64,000 bases of DNA from Thermoanaerobacter sp. (GCA_014896455.1 JADBKJ010000012.1:1-64000); one strand, 5' to 3'; positions 30,511 to 42,193 are shown, numbered from the stretch's first letter. The notes: generated from the sequence alone by a model not told the origin. Program-made: numbers and translations.

Positions 30511-31908
30511 TTATTTTTTCTCAAAAAGATACTTGCTTCCTTCTTTTGAAACATACATAGGATAGTTGCCATCAAAGCAACCTGTGCAAATAGATTTAAG
30601 TCCTACACTTTTTATAAGCCCTTCAATACTTAAAAACTGTAGGCTGTCAGCTCCTATTAATTTGCACATCTCTTCAACTGACATCCTTGCTCCTATCAAT
30701 TCTTTTTTTGTCGGAGTATCAATTCCAAAGTAGCAGGAATATTTAACAGGAGGCGAACTTATCCTCACATGAACCTCTTTTGCTCTTCCATTTTTTAGTA
30801 GACTTACTAATCTTTTCATAGTAGTACCTCTAACAATTGAGTCATCTATTAAAACTATCCTCTTGCCTTGAACCAATTCTTTTAAGACATTTAGCTTTAT
30901 CCTCACACCTGTCTCTCTATCCCTTTGGTCGGGAGCAATAAAAGTCCTTCCAATGTATTTATTTTTTATAAGTCCCTCACCCATTGGTATTCCTGTTTTG
31001 AGAGAGTAACCTCTTGCAGCGGCAATGCCTGAATCTGGAACTGGTACTACCAAGTCTGCATCTACAGGTGCTTCTTCAGCTAATCTTTTGCCCATCTCCA
31101 ATCGTGTAAAATAAACACTTTTTCCATTTATGACACTGTCAGGTCTAGCAAAATAGATGTATTCGAAAACACAAGGCATCTTTTTTTCTTCTACTTCTAA
31201 CTTAACAGACTCTATACCTTTTCCATCAATTATAACTATTTCACCTGCTTTTACATCTCGTATCAATTCTGCTCCTATTACGTCAAAAGCACAAGATTCA
31301 GAAGATAAGAAATAAGTGTCATCTTTTTTACCTATACAAAGAGGCCTTATACTGTTTACATCTCTTATCCCTATTAATTTATTGTCTGTTAAAATCACCA
31401 AAGCGTATGAACCTTTTATTTGTTTTATTGTTTCCAAAAGGGCTTCTATTAAGCCCTTTTGGAAATTCTTTGCAATTAAATGAAGAATTATTTCACTATC
31501 AGTTGTAGTTTGAAATATTCTGCCGTCCTCCTCCAATTGGCCTCTTAGCTCTTCTGCGTTTATCAAATTGCCATTATGGGCAAGAGCCATATATTCATTC
31601 TTAAAATTAGCAACGAGGGGTTGAGCATTTATAATGTCATTGCTGCCTGTAGTAGAATACCTTACATGGCCTATCCCCATTTTCCCCTCTAATGTCTTTA
31701 AATTTTCTTTATTAAAGACCTCGCTGACAAGTCCCAACCCCTTAATACAATTTATTTTTTCGCCATCATAAATAGCTATACCTGAACTTTCCTGCCCTCT
31801 GTGCTGCAAGGCTTGTAAGCCATAATAGATATATGAAGTAACTGAAGTGGACAAACTAAAGGCACCAAAGACACCACATTCCTCTTTTAATTTCTCTCCA
31901 TTTCCCAT
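30511..31908 (-). CDS. purF: Amidophosphoribosyltransferase
   Basis: 465 residues. A 10-residue propeptide precedes the N-terminal nucleophile Cys (EECGVFGAF). Glutaminase domain ([12 protein letters not shown]) then PRTase domain with the PRPP loop [12 protein letters not shown]. The C-terminal Cys pattern ([21 protein letters not shown]) is that of the B. subtilis-type enzyme, which carries a 4Fe-4S cluster. It catalyses the committed step, consuming PRPP, the ligand sensed by the upstream riboswitch. It overlaps purL by 22 nt. Confidence 0.97.
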   Translation of the reverse strand: MGNGEKLKEECGVFGAFSLSTSVTSYIYYGLQALQHRGQESSGIAIYDGEKINCIKGLGLVSEVFNKENLKTLEGKMGIGHVRYSTTGSNDIINAQPLVANFKNEYMALAHNGNLINAEELRGQLEEDGRIFQTTTDSEIILHLIAKNFQKGLIEALLETIKQIKGSYALVILTDNKLIGIRDVNSIRPLCIGKKDDTYFLSSESCAFDVIGAELIRDVKAGEIVIIDGKGIESVKLEVEEKKMPCVFEYIYFARPDSVINGKSVYFTRLEMGKRLAEEAPVDADLVVPVPDSGIAAARGYSLKTGIPMGEGLIKNKYIGRTFIAPDQRDRETGVRIKLNVLKELVQGKRIVLIDDSIVRGTTMKRLVSLLKNGRAKEVHVRISSPPVKYSCYFGIDTPTKKELIGARMSVEEMCKLIGADSLQFLSIEGLIKSVGLKSICTGCFDGNYPMYVSKEGSKYLFEKK

Positions 31909-34088
31909 TTTATTCTCCCTCTCCAGCTTTCCTCTAAGACTTCTAAAGGAAGATCTATTATTTTTTTACCATTTACATCAATTACAATATCTTTACCCTC
32001 TACAACTCCTACTTTTTGCGCTGGAACTTGGTATTCATAAGCTATTTTTAACACTTCATCTACTTTTTCAGGACTTACAGTAATTAATGCTCTCGATTGA
32101 GATTCAGAGAACAACTCTATATCTGCTCTCAGAGAAGTTTGTAGCGAAATTTTTGCACCTTTTTTGCCTGCAATTGCACTTTCAACCAAGGCAGCCGCAA
32201 AACCGCCCTCTGATATGTCATGAGAAGAGTTAATTAAGCCTTCATCAATAAGTTTTAGCACCAATTCTTGCAATCTTTTTCCCTCTTCCAAGTCTATTTG
32301 AGGTGGTTGCCCTTTTACCATTCCAAAGCAAACTTTAAGATACTCACTTCCTCCAATCTCTCCTTTATTCTCACCTAAAATTATAATTACATCTCCTTCT
32401 TTTTTAAAGTCCATTGTACAAATTTTTGATACATCCTCTATAAGGCCTGCCATTCCTATTACAGGAGTAGGATAAATGGCCTCTCCCTCATTTTCATTGT
32501 AAAGACTGACATTTCCGCTTACCACAGGGATTTGAAGTGTTTCACAGGCTTTAGCTATTCCAAATATAGAATTTTTTAACTGCCAATATATTTCTTTCTT
32601 TTCTGGATTGCCAAAATTCAAACAATCTGTAACCCCTATAGGCTTAGCACCAACCATGCAAAGATTTCGAGCTGCCTCTGCTACAGCAATTTGAGAGCCT
32701 ATATAGGGATCTAAATAACAATATCTACCATTGCAATCCGTTGTCAATGCAACAGCTTTTTTTGTACCTTTTATCCTCACAACAGCCGCATCCATTCCTG
32801 GAGTTACTACTGTGTCTGTCCTCACCATGTAATCATATTGACTGTATATCCATTCTTTACTTGCAATATTTAAAGAAGAAATTACATCTTTTAGAGTTTT
32901 ATTCATATCCTCTGGAGGTTTTATTTCATTTATATCCAACTTATTGACATCTTCTTGCCATTTAGGCACTTCTTCCTCTCTCACATATTGTGGAGCATCT
33001 TCCGTTAAAGACTTGGCTGGAACTTCCACAACTACTTTTCCATCTTTAATCACTCTTATCATTCCATCATCAGTGATTTTCCCTATTGTGGCGGCATTCA
33101 GTCCCCACTTTTTAAATATCTTTTGCACATCTTCTTCCTTGCCCTTCTCTACTACAACCAACATCCTCTCTTGAGATTCAGAAAGCATTATTTCATAAGG
33201 TGTCATTCCCTCTTCTCTCAAAGGCACTTTATCAAGGTCAATCTCCATTCCAACTCCACCGCGGGAAGCCATCTCGCAAGAAGAAGAGGTAAGACCTGCC
33301 GCTCCCATATCTTGTATAGCAACTACGGCATCTGTTTCAAAAAGTTCTAAACAAGCCTCCAAAAGCAGTTTTTCCATAAATGGGTCGCCAACTTGAACAG
33401 AAGGCCTTTTTTCTTCTGATTCCTCGCTTAACTCCTGAGAAGCAAAGCTTGCACCTCCAATACCGTCTCTCCCCGTAGTAGCCCCTACTATCATAACAGG
33501 GTTACCTATACCTTTTGCTATCCCTTTTTTTATCTTGTCTTTTTCCACTATTCCTACACACATCGCATTTACTAAAGGATTCCCTTTGTAACCTTCTTCA
33601 AAATAGGTATCTCCACCCACTGTAGGAATTCCTATGCAATTTCCATAATCCGCTATACCGGCTACCACGTTTTCAATGAGATATTTAGTCCTTTTATCAT
33701 CAGGAATTCCAAATCTCAAAGAATCCAAAAGAGCAATTGGCCTTGCCCCCATTGTGAATATATCTCTTATTATTCCTCCAACACCTGTGGCTGCTCCTTG
33801 ATAGGGTTCAATTGCGGAAGGGTGGTTATGGCTTTCTATCTTCATCACAACTGCCAGATTATCTCCAATATCCAATACTCCTGCATTTTCTCCCGGCCCT
33901 TGTATTACTCTTCCGCCTTTTGTAGGTAGATATTTTAAAAGAGGTTTAGAGTTTTTATAGGAACAATGTTCAGACCACATAACACTATACATACCTAATT
34001 CAGTTATATTAGGCTCTCTTCCTAATATCGAAATAATCTTCTCATACTCCTCATCAGTAAGTCCTAATTCTCTCCATATTTTATTCAT
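31887..34088 (-). CDS. purL: Phosphoribosylformylglycinamidine synthase subunit PurL (small type)
   Basis: 733 residues, the length of the Bacillus-type small PurL that works with separate PurS and PurQ. Visible segments: [56 protein letters not shown] and [16 protein letters not shown]. It makes FGAM. The 3' end overlaps purF in another frame. Confidence 0.97.
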   Translation of the reverse strand: MNKIWRELGLTDEEYEKIISILGREPNITELGMYSVMWSEHCSYKNSKPLLKYLPTKGGRVIQGPGENAGVLDIGDNLAVVMKIESHNHPSAIEPYQGAATGVGGIIRDIFTMGARPIALLDSLRFGIPDDKRTKYLIENVVAGIADYGNCIGIPTVGGDTYFEEGYKGNPLVNAMCVGIVEKDKIKKGIAKGIGNPVMIVGATTGRDGIGGASFASQELSEESEEKRPSVQVGDPFMEKLLLEACLELFETDAVVAIQDMGAAGLTSSSCEMASRGGVGMEIDLDKVPLREEGMTPYEIMLSESQERMLVVVEKGKEEDVQKIFKKWGLNAATIGKITDDGMIRVIKDGKVVVEVPAKSLTEDAPQYVREEEVPKWQEDVNKLDINEIKPPEDMNKTLKDVISSLNIASKEWIYSQYDYMVRTDTVVTPGMDAAVVRIKGTKKAVALTTDCNGRYCYLDPYIGSQIAVAEAARNLCMVGAKPIGVTDCLNFGNPEKKEIYWQLKNSIFGIAKACETLQIPVVSGNVSLYNENEGEAIYPTPVIGMAGLIEDVSKICTMDFKKEGDVIIILGENKGEIGGSEYLKVCFGMVKGQPPQIDLEEGKRLQELVLKLIDEGLINSSHDISEGGFAAALVESAIAGKKGAKISLQTSLRADIELFSESQSRALITVSPEKVDEVLKIAYEYQVPAQKVGVVEGKDIVIDVNGKKIIDLPLEVLEESWRGRIKWEMERN

Positions 34089-34090
34089 CC

Positions 34091-34765
34091 TTAAACCCCG
34101 CCTTTTACAAAATTATCCACTATTGACCCTAAGATATGAAGCCCGTCAGTATTACCCAGCAAGGAGTCATAAGCTCTCTCTGGATGAGGCATCATTCCTA
34201 AAACATTTCCTTTTTTATTTATAACTCCGGCTATTCTCTCAACAGAGCCGTTGATATTTTCTTTGTACCTAAAAACAATTTGATTGTTTTCTTTTAGTTC
34301 TTTTAAAGTTTTGTCATCTACATAATAATTGCCTTCCCCATGAGCAATTGGAAGTAAAATCTCCTGCCCTTTTTTAAGCCTTGTAGTAAAAGGAGTTTCG
34401 TCATTTTCAACTATTACACTGACAGTCTTGCAGATAAATTTCAGACCTTCATTTTTTCTCAAAGCTCCCGGCAAAAGCCCTGCTTCTGTAAGTATCTGAA
34501 ATCCGTTGCATATGCCTATAATAAATTTTCCTTTTTCTGCTTCTTCTCTGACAGCCTCCATGACAGGCGAAAACCTAGCAATAGCTCCTGCCCTCAAATA
34601 ATCACCATAAGAAAATCCTCCTGGTAACATTATAACATCGTACTTACTCAAATTTTTTTCTTGATGCCACACATATTCTACTTCTTCCCCAAGCCCATCT
34701 TTAACAGCATAATAGCAGTCCACATCGCAATTGGACCCTGGAAAAACTATAACAGCAAATTTCAT
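34091..34765 (-). CDS. purQ: Phosphoribosylformylglycinamidine synthase glutaminase subunit
   Basis: 224 residues. Class I glutamine amidotransferase; nucleophile Cys in [11 protein letters not shown], with HPERAYD near the C-terminus. It supplies ammonia to PurL. Tightly packed between purS (2-nt gap) and purL (2-nt gap). Confidence 0.97.
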   Translation of the reverse strand: MKFAVIVFPGSNCDVDCYYAVKDGLGEEVEYVWHQEKNLSKYDVIMLPGGFSYGDYLRAGAIARFSPVMEAVREEAEKGKFIIGICNGFQILTEAGLLPGALRKNEGLKFICKTVSVIVENDETPFTTRLKKGQEILLPIAHGEGNYYVDDKTLKELKENNQIVFRYKENINGSVERIAGVINKKGNVLGMMPHPERAYDSLLGNTDGLHILGSIVDNFVKGGV

Positions 34766-34767
34766 CT

Positions 34768-35016
34768 TTATCCCTCCACAATTTCAAAGGTGTAATCTTC
34801 AATAATTGGGTTTGTCAGTATCCTTTTGCACATCTCATCTACTTTGTCCTTTAGGAGGGATAAATCGCCATCCTCAAAAGTTAATTCTATATATTTCCCA
34901 ACCCGCACCTCTTTTACTTCTTCGTATCCTAATGAGTGCAAAGCTCCCTTTACTGCTTTTCCTTGAGGGTCAAGTATTCCTTTTTTTAAAGTTATATAGA
35001 CTTTCGCAATTAGCAC
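34768..35016 (-). CDS. purS: Phosphoribosylformylglycinamidine synthase subunit PurS
   Basis: 82 residues from GTG 35016 (GTG CTA ATT GCG AAA); GGAGGT, overlapping the purC end, lies 7 nt upstream. A longer frame starting with TTG would overlap purC and its own ribosome site. Small ferredoxin-like protein ([22 protein letters not shown]) that bridges PurQ and PurL. Confidence 0.94.
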   Translation of the reverse strand: MLIAKVYITLKKGILDPQGKAVKGALHSLGYEEVKEVRVGKYIELTFEDGDLSLLKDKVDEMCKRILTNPIIEDYTFEIVEG

Positions 35017-35017
35017 T

Positions 35018-35725
35018 TTACATACCTCCAAGTCTTTTCAAAATTTCTAAATATGCTTCTTCTACTTTTCCCAAATCCTTTCTAAATCTATCTTTATCAA
35101 GTTTTTCCATAGTGTTTTTATCCCAAAATCTGCAAGTATCGGGAGAAATTTCGTCAGCTAATAGTATTCCTTCATTACTTTTGCCAAATTCTAATTTAAA
35201 ATCTACCAAGATGATGTCTTTAGATAAAAAATATTCTGACAAAATTTTGTTGACTTTAAAGGTCATTCCTGTCATAATTTCAACCTCTTCTTTGGTGGCT
35301 AATTCGAGAGCTTGTATGTGATATTCATTAATCATTGGGTCTTTCAATTCGTCATTTTTATATGAGAATTCTAATACAGGCGTTTTAAACTTTAGTCCTT
35401 CTTCAAGACCTAATCTTTTACAAATACTTCCTGCTGCGTAATTTCTCATGATTACTTCTAAAGGGAAAATCTCAACCTTTTTAACCAACATTTCCCTGTC
35501 ACTAAGTTTTTTCACATAATGGGTGGGTACATTATTTTTTTCTAATAATGCAAATAAAATTGCAGAAACTTTATTATTTACTATGCCTTTTTCGGCAATT
35601 GTACCTTTCTTTAAACCATTAAAAGCAGTTGCATCATCTTTGTATTCGATGATATAAAAATTCTCTTCATCTGTCTTATAAACTTTTTTAGCTTTTCCTT
35701 CATAAAGCAATTCTCTTTTTTCCAT
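35018..35725 (-). CDS. purC: SAICAR synthetase
   Basis: 235 residues. It starts [16 protein letters not shown], with the conserved [12 protein letters not shown]-like stretch ([20 protein letters not shown]), [10 protein letters not shown] and [13 protein letters not shown]. It joins aspartate to CAIR. Ribosome site GGAGGGAGGAG. No purK is present in the operon and purB is not in this window. Confidence 0.97.
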   Translation of the reverse strand: MEKRELLYEGKAKKVYKTDEENFYIIEYKDDATAFNGLKKGTIAEKGIVNNKVSAILFALLEKNNVPTHYVKKLSDREMLVKKVEIFPLEVIMRNYAAGSICKRLGLEEGLKFKTPVLEFSYKNDELKDPMINEYHIQALELATKEEVEIMTGMTFKVNKILSEYFLSKDIILVDFKLEFGKSNEGILLADEISPDTCRFWDKNTMEKLDKDRFRKDLGKVEEAYLEILKRLGGM

Positions 35726-35748
35726 ATTTATCTCCTCCCTCCAATCTC

Positions 35749-36216
35749 TTAATTGTTTAACACTTCTTCAGCCATTTTCTCCCTATAATCAGCTAAGGCT
35801 TCCTTCAAATAGGTATATTTCAAAGAAAGAATATGACAAGCTAAAAGTGCTGCATTTTCTGCTCCATCTATGGCTACTGTTGCAACAGGCACACCTTTGG
35901 GCATTTGAACAATTGATAAAAGGGAGTCAAGACCGTCTAAAGTAGAAGACTTTATTGGAAGACCGATAACGGGCAAGAGTGTATAAGAAGCAATAACACC
36001 AGGCAGATGGGCAGCTTTTCCAGCAGCTGCGATGATTATATCATAATATTTATCTGCATTTACAGCAAACTCTTGTGTTTCAAAGGGAGTTCTATGGGCA
36101 GACAGCACTTTAACATCATAGGAAATTTCAAATTCTTCAAGAATTTTTGTGCATCTTTCAACCACAGGCAAATCAGATTTGCTGCCAACTACTATTGCAA
36201 CTTTAGGCATTTTCAA
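35749..36216 (-). CDS. purE: N5-carboxyaminoimidazole ribonucleotide mutase
   Basis: 155 residues. [16 protein letters not shown], the conserved SAHRTPF, and [26 protein letters not shown] are diagnostic of class I PurE. TTG at 36216 has AGGAGG 6 nt upstream, while the ATG two codons on is 12 nt away, so TTG is the likelier start. First pur gene; only 51 nt separate it from the permease and no promoter is visible, so it is probably co-transcribed with the permease. Confidence 0.95.
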   Translation of the reverse strand: MKMPKVAIVVGSKSDLPVVERCTKILEEFEISYDVKVLSAHRTPFETQEFAVNADKYYDIIIAAAGKAAHLPGVIASYTLLPVIGLPIKSSTLDGLDSLLSIVQMPKGVPVATVAIDGAENAALLACHILSLKYTYLKEALADYREKMAEEVLNN

Positions 36217-36248
36217 TAATAACCTCCTATCTGTTTTAATTTTATAAA

Positions 36249-36270
36249 TAAGAGGGGAAAACCCCTCTTA
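36249..36270 (-). terminator. Leaky terminator between permease and purE
   Basis: TAAGAGGGG (36249-36257) and CCCCTCTTA (36262-36270), overlapping the permease stop codon. On the minus strand the T tract is interrupted (TTATTTATAAAATT), so partial read-through into the pur genes is expected. Confidence 0.7.
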
Positions 36271-37602
36271 TCTCAAAACAAAATTTATTGTAAAGGCAGC
36301 AGCAATTACATACATCATCCAGTGTATCTCTTTAGCTTTGCCCGATAATAATTTAACCAATGTATAAGAAATAAATCCCAAGCCCAATCCTGTGGCAATG
36401 CTGTAAGTCAAAGGCATTCCTATTATAGTAATAAAAGCAGGAAAAGCTTCTGTAAAATCTTCAAAGTTTATGTGAACTATCTCTGTCATCATCAAAGCTC
36501 CAACTATTATTAAAGCCGGCGCCGTAGCAAATGCTGGAACTAGCCTTACCAAAGGAGCTATGAAAAGTGCTAGCAGGAAAAACACTGCTACTGTAATGCC
36601 TGTCAATCCAGTTTTTCCTCCTTCTGCAATGCCAGCAGCACTTTCAATGTAAGAAGTCACAGTACATGTCCCTAAAACTGGCGAAATCATCGTCCCAACA
36701 GAGTCAGAGATAAAAGCCCTTCCTAAAGCTTTAGGTTCACCTTTTTCTCCTAGCAATCCTGCTTTCTTAAGAAGCCCCATCAAAGTCCCCATGTTGTCAA
36801 AAAGTTCAACTATTGTGAAAGTGAAAATTATGTTTAAAAGTCCGTAATGAAAAGCCCCTATAATATCAAGTTTGCCAAATGTGGGAGCAAGACTCGGTAT
36901 GTGAAGGCTTATCACATCGCCTATCCCCTTAGGAAGAGGTGAAACGCCAAGTATCATAGATACCATAGTAGTAGTTAGAATTGATATTATGAGAGCTCCT
37001 TTTATGCCTCTAGATATCAGAACAGCTGCCAGTATAAGTCCAAAAATAGAAAGAAGAGTCTCGGGCTTTAAAATATGCCCAAAAGCCACCAAAGTAGCAT
37101 CAGATTTTACAACTATCCCCGCATTTATAAGTCCTATAAAAGCTATGAAAAGTCCTATTCCTACAGGAATAGCTGACCTTAGTGAAGGAGGAACAGCTTC
37201 TATTATCCAGCTTCTTATCTTAGTGACAGTGAGAACCAAAAAGACAACTCCTGAAAAAAACACCGCTCCTAGCGCTACAGTCCAGTGCAGTCCAAACTGC
37301 TTAACTACTGTATAGGTAAAAAAAGCATTCAATCCCATGCCTGGCGCAACAGCAATAGGATAATTTGCTAGAAGAGCCATAAGAGTTGTAGCAATTGCCG
37401 AAGACCATATGGTGGCAGCAATAGCAGCCTCTTTTGGAATTCCGGCTTCGCTTAAAATCTGTGGGTTTACAAATATTATATAAGCTAAAGTGATAAAAGT
37501 AGTAGCACCTGCTAAAACTTCTGTCTTAAAATCTGTGTTTCTCTCTCTTAATTTAAACAATCTTTCAATTAGTCCGTTTTGTAAATTTGTTTTGTCTTTC
37601 AT
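36268..37602 (-). CDS. pbuG: Guanine/hypoxanthine/adenine permease (AzgA/PbuG family)
   Basis: 444 residues with about 12-14 membrane helices. Family marks: TDFKTEVLAGATTFITLAYIIFVNP at the N-terminus, VAPGMGLNAFFTY, and TCTVTSYIESAAGIAEGGKTGLT. It is an NCS2-related proton-coupled purine uptake protein. It sits directly behind the tandem guanine-PRPP riboswitch and ahead of the pur genes, so uptake and synthesis share one control region. Ribosome site AAAGGAGG. The preferred base cannot be read from sequence. Confidence 0.93.
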   Translation of the reverse strand: MKDKTNLQNGLIERLFKLRERNTDFKTEVLAGATTFITLAYIIFVNPQILSEAGIPKEAAIAATIWSSAIATTLMALLANYPIAVAPGMGLNAFFTYTVVKQFGLHWTVALGAVFFSGVVFLVLTVTKIRSWIIEAVPPSLRSAIPVGIGLFIAFIGLINAGIVVKSDATLVAFGHILKPETLLSIFGLILAAVLISRGIKGALIISILTTTMVSMILGVSPLPKGIGDVISLHIPSLAPTFGKLDIIGAFHYGLLNIIFTFTIVELFDNMGTLMGLLKKAGLLGEKGEPKALGRAFISDSVGTMISPVLGTCTVTSYIESAAGIAEGGKTGLTGITVAVFFLLALFIAPLVRLVPAFATAPALIIVGALMMTEIVHINFEDFTEAFPAFITIIGMPLTYSIATGLGLGFISYTLVKLLSGKAKEIHWMMYVIAAAFTINFVLR

Positions 37603-37631
37603 TAGTTTTCCTCCTTTTTTAATTTCTAGAA

Positions 37632-37679
37632 AAAAAATAAACCCGGCAGGAATAGAGTGAAACCTATCCTCCCGGGCTT
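37632..37679 (-). terminator. Riboswitch expression-platform terminator
   Basis: On the minus strand CCCGGGAGGATAGG pairs with CTATTCCTGCCGGG (stem 37642-37676, one bulge) and runs into TTATTTTTTTT. Its 5' arm is the last conserved part of the PRPP aptamer (AAAAGCCCGGGAG), so ligand binding competes with termination. Confidence 0.85.
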
Positions 37680-37766
37680 TTATCCCTTAGGTGTAGTATA
37701 TGAAAACCCATATACCTGTACCGCTCGGTCCAAACACCTATAAACTAGGCTGGAACCCTAGGTACA
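37660..37766 (-). promoter_or_regulatory. PRPP riboswitch aptamer (ykkC subtype 2b)
   Basis: On the minus strand the ykkC core is clear: CTAGGGTTCC, then GGACCGAGCGGTAC, then ACACCTAAGGGATAAAAG and CCCGGGAG. The subtype (PRPP rather than guanidine or ppGpp) is inferred from purine context and from the adjoining guanine aptamer, an arrangement described for tandem guanine-PRPP riboswitches. PRPP should turn the downstream genes on. Confidence 0.88.
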
Positions 37767-37770
37767 CTTT

Positions 37771-37841
37771 CACTCATAGTCGAACAATTTACGGTTGTTC
37801 GGTAGAGACTCTCGAGCCATATTCTCGAGATTATATGAGTG
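37771..37841 (-). promoter_or_regulatory. Guanine riboswitch aptamer (first of the tandem)
   Basis: On the minus strand CACTCATATAATC opens P1 and ACTATGAGTG closes it. The core has ATATGG, GTCTCTACC and the two loops of the purine aptamer (CCGTAAA). A C at the specificity position (TTCGACTATGAG) predicts guanine/hypoxanthine. It lies four bases upstream of the PRPP aptamer. Confidence 0.95.
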
Positions 37842-37867
37842 TTTTTTTATTCAATTGTCACACTTAT

Positions 37868-37896
37868 ATCTTATCAACTTTTTTAATATTAGTCAA
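37868..37896 (-). promoter_or_regulatory. Promoter of the riboswitch-permease-pur unit
   Basis: On the minus strand TTGACT, 17-bp spacer, TAAGAT, placing the transcript start near 37861, about 20 nt before the guanine aptamer. No PurR box was looked for systematically, and none is obvious. Confidence 0.75.
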
Positions 37897-38025
37897 CATT
37901 ATTTACGAATTTTTTTATAAAAAATTAAGTTAATGTTCGGATTTTTATTCCCACTCTGTGATTAAGTCTTTTTTTAGTACGGTTATTTTCATTCATTGTT
38001 TGTATTTTCTATAGTGTCAATAATA

Positions 38026-38334
38026 TCATTTTATGACTTTGCTTAAATCCATTTTAGCATATATAACCCTGTGAATCTCAACAACCTGTTCTTTAACCAC
38101 ATAGAACACTAAATAGCTTTTTACAGGTAATACTCTATATTCATTTTCAAGGGATTTTTCAGTATAATATACCCTGCACGAATATGGGAACTGTTCAAGC
38201 CTGGATATGGATTCATCCAGGGCATTTAATAAATCCATTGCTGCCTTTGGTGCTTTTAACTCATCTGCAATATAAGATACAATACTAGATAAGTCTTTAC
38301 TTGCCAAAGGCAGGTATCTAATTTCATACTTCAT
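38026..38334 (-). CDS. RelE/ParE-family toxin
   Basis: 102 residues. RelE/ParE fold pattern: IRYLPLASKDLSSIVSYIADEL, then RLEQFPYSCRVYY and the C-terminal strand pair YRVLPVKSYLVFYVV and EIHRVIYAKMDL. Acts as an mRNA interferase or gyrase poison; which one is not evident. It overlaps its antitoxin gene by 11 nt. The pair sits in a 1.3-kb island between pbuG and guaA next to a recombinase remnant. Confidence 0.9.
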   Translation of the reverse strand: MKYEIRYLPLASKDLSSIVSYIADELKAPKAAMDLLNALDESISRLEQFPYSCRVYYTEKSLENEYRVLPVKSYLVFYVVKEQVVEIHRVIYAKMDLSKVIK

Positions 38335-38611
38335 CAGATTCCACCTTATCCGTTAACCTTGCCCTTAATTCATCAAAAACTTCTTTATGGGAATATCTCT
38401 TATCAGTTGTTTTGGCTTCCAGTTCCGCTTCCTTCAGCTTAAAGTAAATTTCACTTTCAAACAGTTTCCGTTCGTAAGCTTCCATACTCATAACAACCAT
38501 ATCACCATAACCATTCTTGGTCAAAAATACAGGTTCCCCTGTTTCATGAACTATCCTTGATATATCGGCAAAATTATTTCTCAAATCTGAGACTGGTCTA
38601 ATATGTGGCAT
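38324..38611 (-). CDS. Phd/YefM-family antitoxin
   Basis: 95 residues. It starts MPHIRPVSDLRNNFADI, with EPVFLTKNGYGDMVVMSMEAYE, the classic Phd/YefM DNA-binding fold, and an acidic, flexible C-terminal tail that should bind the toxin. Ribosome site AGAGGTGA. It probably represses its own promoter through the inverted repeat at 38633-38665. Confidence 0.92.
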   Translation of the reverse strand: MPHIRPVSDLRNNFADISRIVHETGEPVFLTKNGYGDMVVMSMEAYERKLFESEIYFKLKEAELEAKTTDKRYSHKEVFDELRARLTDKVESDEV

Positions 38612-38632
38612 ACAATTATCACCTCTTTATTA

Positions 38633-38671
38633 GTTTAGCATAATTTTATCATAATTATGCTAAACTATCAA
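38633..38671 (-). promoter_or_regulatory. Toxin-antitoxin promoter with embedded operator
   Basis: On the minus strand TTGATA (38666-38671), 17 bp, TAAAAT (38643-38648). A perfect 13-bp inverted repeat, GTTTAGCATAATT (38633-38645) and AATTATGCTAAAC (38653-38665), covers the spacer and -10, so bound antitoxin would block RNA polymerase. Confidence 0.82.
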
Positions 38672-38718
38672 CGGTATTTTGTTCAATTGGCTTTATGTTA
38701 GATGAAAGGAATGATATA

Positions 38719-38863
38719 ATGCCTGTTTACAAAGATGAAAAAACGTGGTACTTGGTATAGTCAAACATATTTGAAAACAGTGAATAATCAGCTTTCAGCT
38801 ATCTTTAATTTTGCAATGAAATATTATAAGCTTACTTCCAATCCTGCAAGGATAGTTTTATAA
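38719..38863 (+). pseudogene. Remnant of a tyrosine recombinase (phage-type integrase)
   Basis: ATG at 38719 opens MPVYKDEKTWYLV and stops at 38758. In another frame (38762-38863) follows YLKTVNNQLSAIFNFAMKYY then KLTSNPARIVL and a TAA. Both pieces match the N-terminal arm-binding start and the core-binding SAM-like domain of integrases (compare MPVYKDE…WY and NQLSAIFNYA…NPA). The middle and the whole catalytic domain are gone, so it is an internally deleted, frameshifted scar. Confidence 0.8.
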
Positions 38864-38873
38864 AACATGAAGT

Positions 38874-38910
38874 CTATAAACCTTTTAATATAAAGGCTTA
38901 TAGAGTTTTT
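38874..38910 (+). terminator. Hairpin with T tract after the recombinase remnant
   Basis: CTATAAACCTTT (38874-38885) and AAAGGCTTATAG (38892-38903), one mismatch, then GAGTTTTT on the plus strand. It also lies just past the guaA stop and may serve both strands. Confidence 0.6.
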
Positions 38911-38915
38911 CTTCA

Positions 38916-40454
38916 CTATTCCCACTCTATGGTAGCTGGTGGTTTTGAAGTAATATCGTAAAGCACTCTGTTTACTCCTGGCACTTCATTAGTAATGCTT
39001 GTAGATATGCTCTCCAAAATTTCATAAGGAAGCTTTGTCCAATCCGCCGTCATCCCATCGTAGCTATCTACTACCCTCAAAATTATCGCATAGGCGTAAG
39101 TCCTTTCATCTCCCATAACTCCAACACTTTTTATGCCAGGCAAAATCGCAAAAGATTGCCATACTTTATTGTACCAGCCAAACTTTTTCATTTCCCTTAA
39201 AACTATGCTGTCAGCTTGTCTCAAAATTTCTAACTTTTCTTCTGTAACTTCTCCAAGAATCCTGACTGCAAGGCCTGGTCCAGGGAAAGGCTGCCTATAT
39301 AATATCTCCTCAGGGATTCCTAATTCTTTTCCTACTTGCCTTACTTCATCTTTAAAAAGCATCCTCAAAGGTTCAATAAGTTCAAAACCTATATTTTCGG
39401 GCAAACCTCCAACATTGTGGTGACTTTTAATAGTAGAAGACACGCCATTGCCACTTTCTATTACATCAGGATACAAAGTACCTTGCACCAAAAATTTCAC
39501 ATCTCCTATCTTTAAGGCCTCTTCTTTAAAAACTTCTATAAAAACATTACCAATAATTTTTCTCTTTTCTTCTGGATCCGTAACCCCTTTAAGGCGGGAC
39601 AAAAATCTATCCCTTGCATCTACCCGAATTATGTTCATGTCATAATTTTTTCTAAAGGTTTCAATAACCATATCTCCTTCATTTTTCCTTAAAAGCCCTG
39701 TATCAACAAAAATGCACACCAATTGGTCGTGAATGGCTCTGTCTACTAAAACAGCAGCAACTGAAGAATCTACACCACCAGACAGAGCACATACAGCTTT
39801 GTGTTTTCCAACTTTCGCTTTTATTTCCTTTACTGTCTGCTCAATCAAAGAATCCATTGTCCAATCTGCCGCACAATCACATACTTCAAAGAGGAAATTT
39901 CTTATAATCTCTGTCCCTCTATGAGTGTGTGAAACTTCAGGGTGGAATTGAACCGCATACAACTTCTTCTCTACATTCGCAATCGCTGCAATAGGGCAAT
40001 TATCAGTAGAAGCTACTACCTTAAAATCTGGAGGAGGAAGTTCTATTTGATCAGTATGGCTCATCCAAACAATAGTGTCTCTTTCTATGCCTTTAAACAA
40101 AGGAATAGTATTGTTTAATACAATTTCTGTCTTGCCGTATTCCTTTACAGGGGCTGGAGCCACTTTTCCGCCTAAAAGCTCTGTCATAAGCTGTGCTCCA
40201 TAACATATCCCTAATACAGGATAGCCCAATTCAAAAATTTCTTTATCACACTTAGGAGCATTTTGTACGTAGACACTGGCTGGTCCTCCAGAAAGCACAA
40301 TTCCCTTTGGCTCTTTTTTTTGTATTTCCTCTGGAGAAATATTGTAAGGAACAATTTCACAAAAGACATTTGCTTCCCTTATTCTTCTAGCAATTAATTG
40401 GGTATACTGCCCTCCAAAATCTAAAATAAGCACTACTTCACGTTTAATCCCCAT
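38916..40454 (-). CDS. guaA: GMP synthase (glutamine-hydrolysing)
   Basis: 512 residues. Class I amidotransferase domain ([17 protein letters not shown], nucleophile Cys in [18 protein letters not shown]), ATP-pyrophosphatase domain ([12 protein letters not shown]) and dimerisation domain ending KPPATIEWE. Converts XMP to GMP. It follows guaB by 17 nt, with AGAGGAGG upstream. Confidence 0.98.
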   Translation of the reverse strand: MGIKREVVLILDFGGQYTQLIARRIREANVFCEIVPYNISPEEIQKKEPKGIVLSGGPASVYVQNAPKCDKEIFELGYPVLGICYGAQLMTELLGGKVAPAPVKEYGKTEIVLNNTIPLFKGIERDTIVWMSHTDQIELPPPDFKVVASTDNCPIAAIANVEKKLYAVQFHPEVSHTHRGTEIIRNFLFEVCDCAADWTMDSLIEQTVKEIKAKVGKHKAVCALSGGVDSSVAAVLVDRAIHDQLVCIFVDTGLLRKNEGDMVIETFRKNYDMNIIRVDARDRFLSRLKGVTDPEEKRKIIGNVFIEVFKEEALKIGDVKFLVQGTLYPDVIESGNGVSSTIKSHHNVGGLPENIGFELIEPLRMLFKDEVRQVGKELGIPEEILYRQPFPGPGLAVRILGEVTEEKLEILRQADSIVLREMKKFGWYNKVWQSFAILPGIKSVGVMGDERTYAYAIILRVVDSYDGMTADWTKLPYEILESISTSITNEVPGVNRVLYDITSKPPATIEWE

Positions 40455-40471
40455 TAAAAAATCCTCCTCTT

Positions 40472-41929
<1,458 letters not shown>

Positions 41930-42030
41930 TTACATCTCCCTTTTAGTATTATTATAACACACTCAACAAATAAAATCTTTGCTAAATAATTAGATTACTT
42001 CAAAACTTTACAGCTTATACACTTGAATAA

Positions 42031-42062
42031 ATTAAAGACCTGAGGGCAGAATTTCCTCAGGC
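42031..42062 (-). terminator. Terminator of the guaB riboswitch
   Basis: CCTGAGG (42039-42045) and CCTCAGG (42055-42061), then TCTTTAATTTATT on the minus strand. It lies between aptamer and guaB. Confidence 0.82.
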
Positions 42063-42082
42063 CAAAACAAATGGCAAATCCC

Positions 42083-42152
42083 GCCCATAGTAAAGCAGTT
42101 TACGGCTGCTTTGTAGAAACTCCCGTGCCATATCCACAGGATTATATGGACT
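42083..42152 (-). promoter_or_regulatory. Guanine riboswitch controlling guaBA
   Basis: On the minus strand GTCCATATAATCC opens and ACTATGGGC closes P1. The core shows GGATATGGCA, AGTTTCTAC, and P3 loop CCGTAAA. The C before TATGGG at the specificity position (…TTTACTATGGG) indicates guanine rather than adenine. Guanine should favour the terminator at 42031-42062 and shut off guaBA. Confidence 0.94.
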
Positions 42153-42193
42153 TTCTTAAAAAGTTATTAATTTGTCTAAATAATTTATTATTC

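Noticed and set aside
31887-31908. The purL-purF overlap as a sequencing error
   Set aside because: Both proteins keep their normal ends and starts; a 22-base overlap is acceptable in a compact operon.
36216-36267. Separate promoter for purE
   Set aside because: The 51-nt gap is taken up by the terminator hairpin and the ribosome site; no -35/-10 pair fits.
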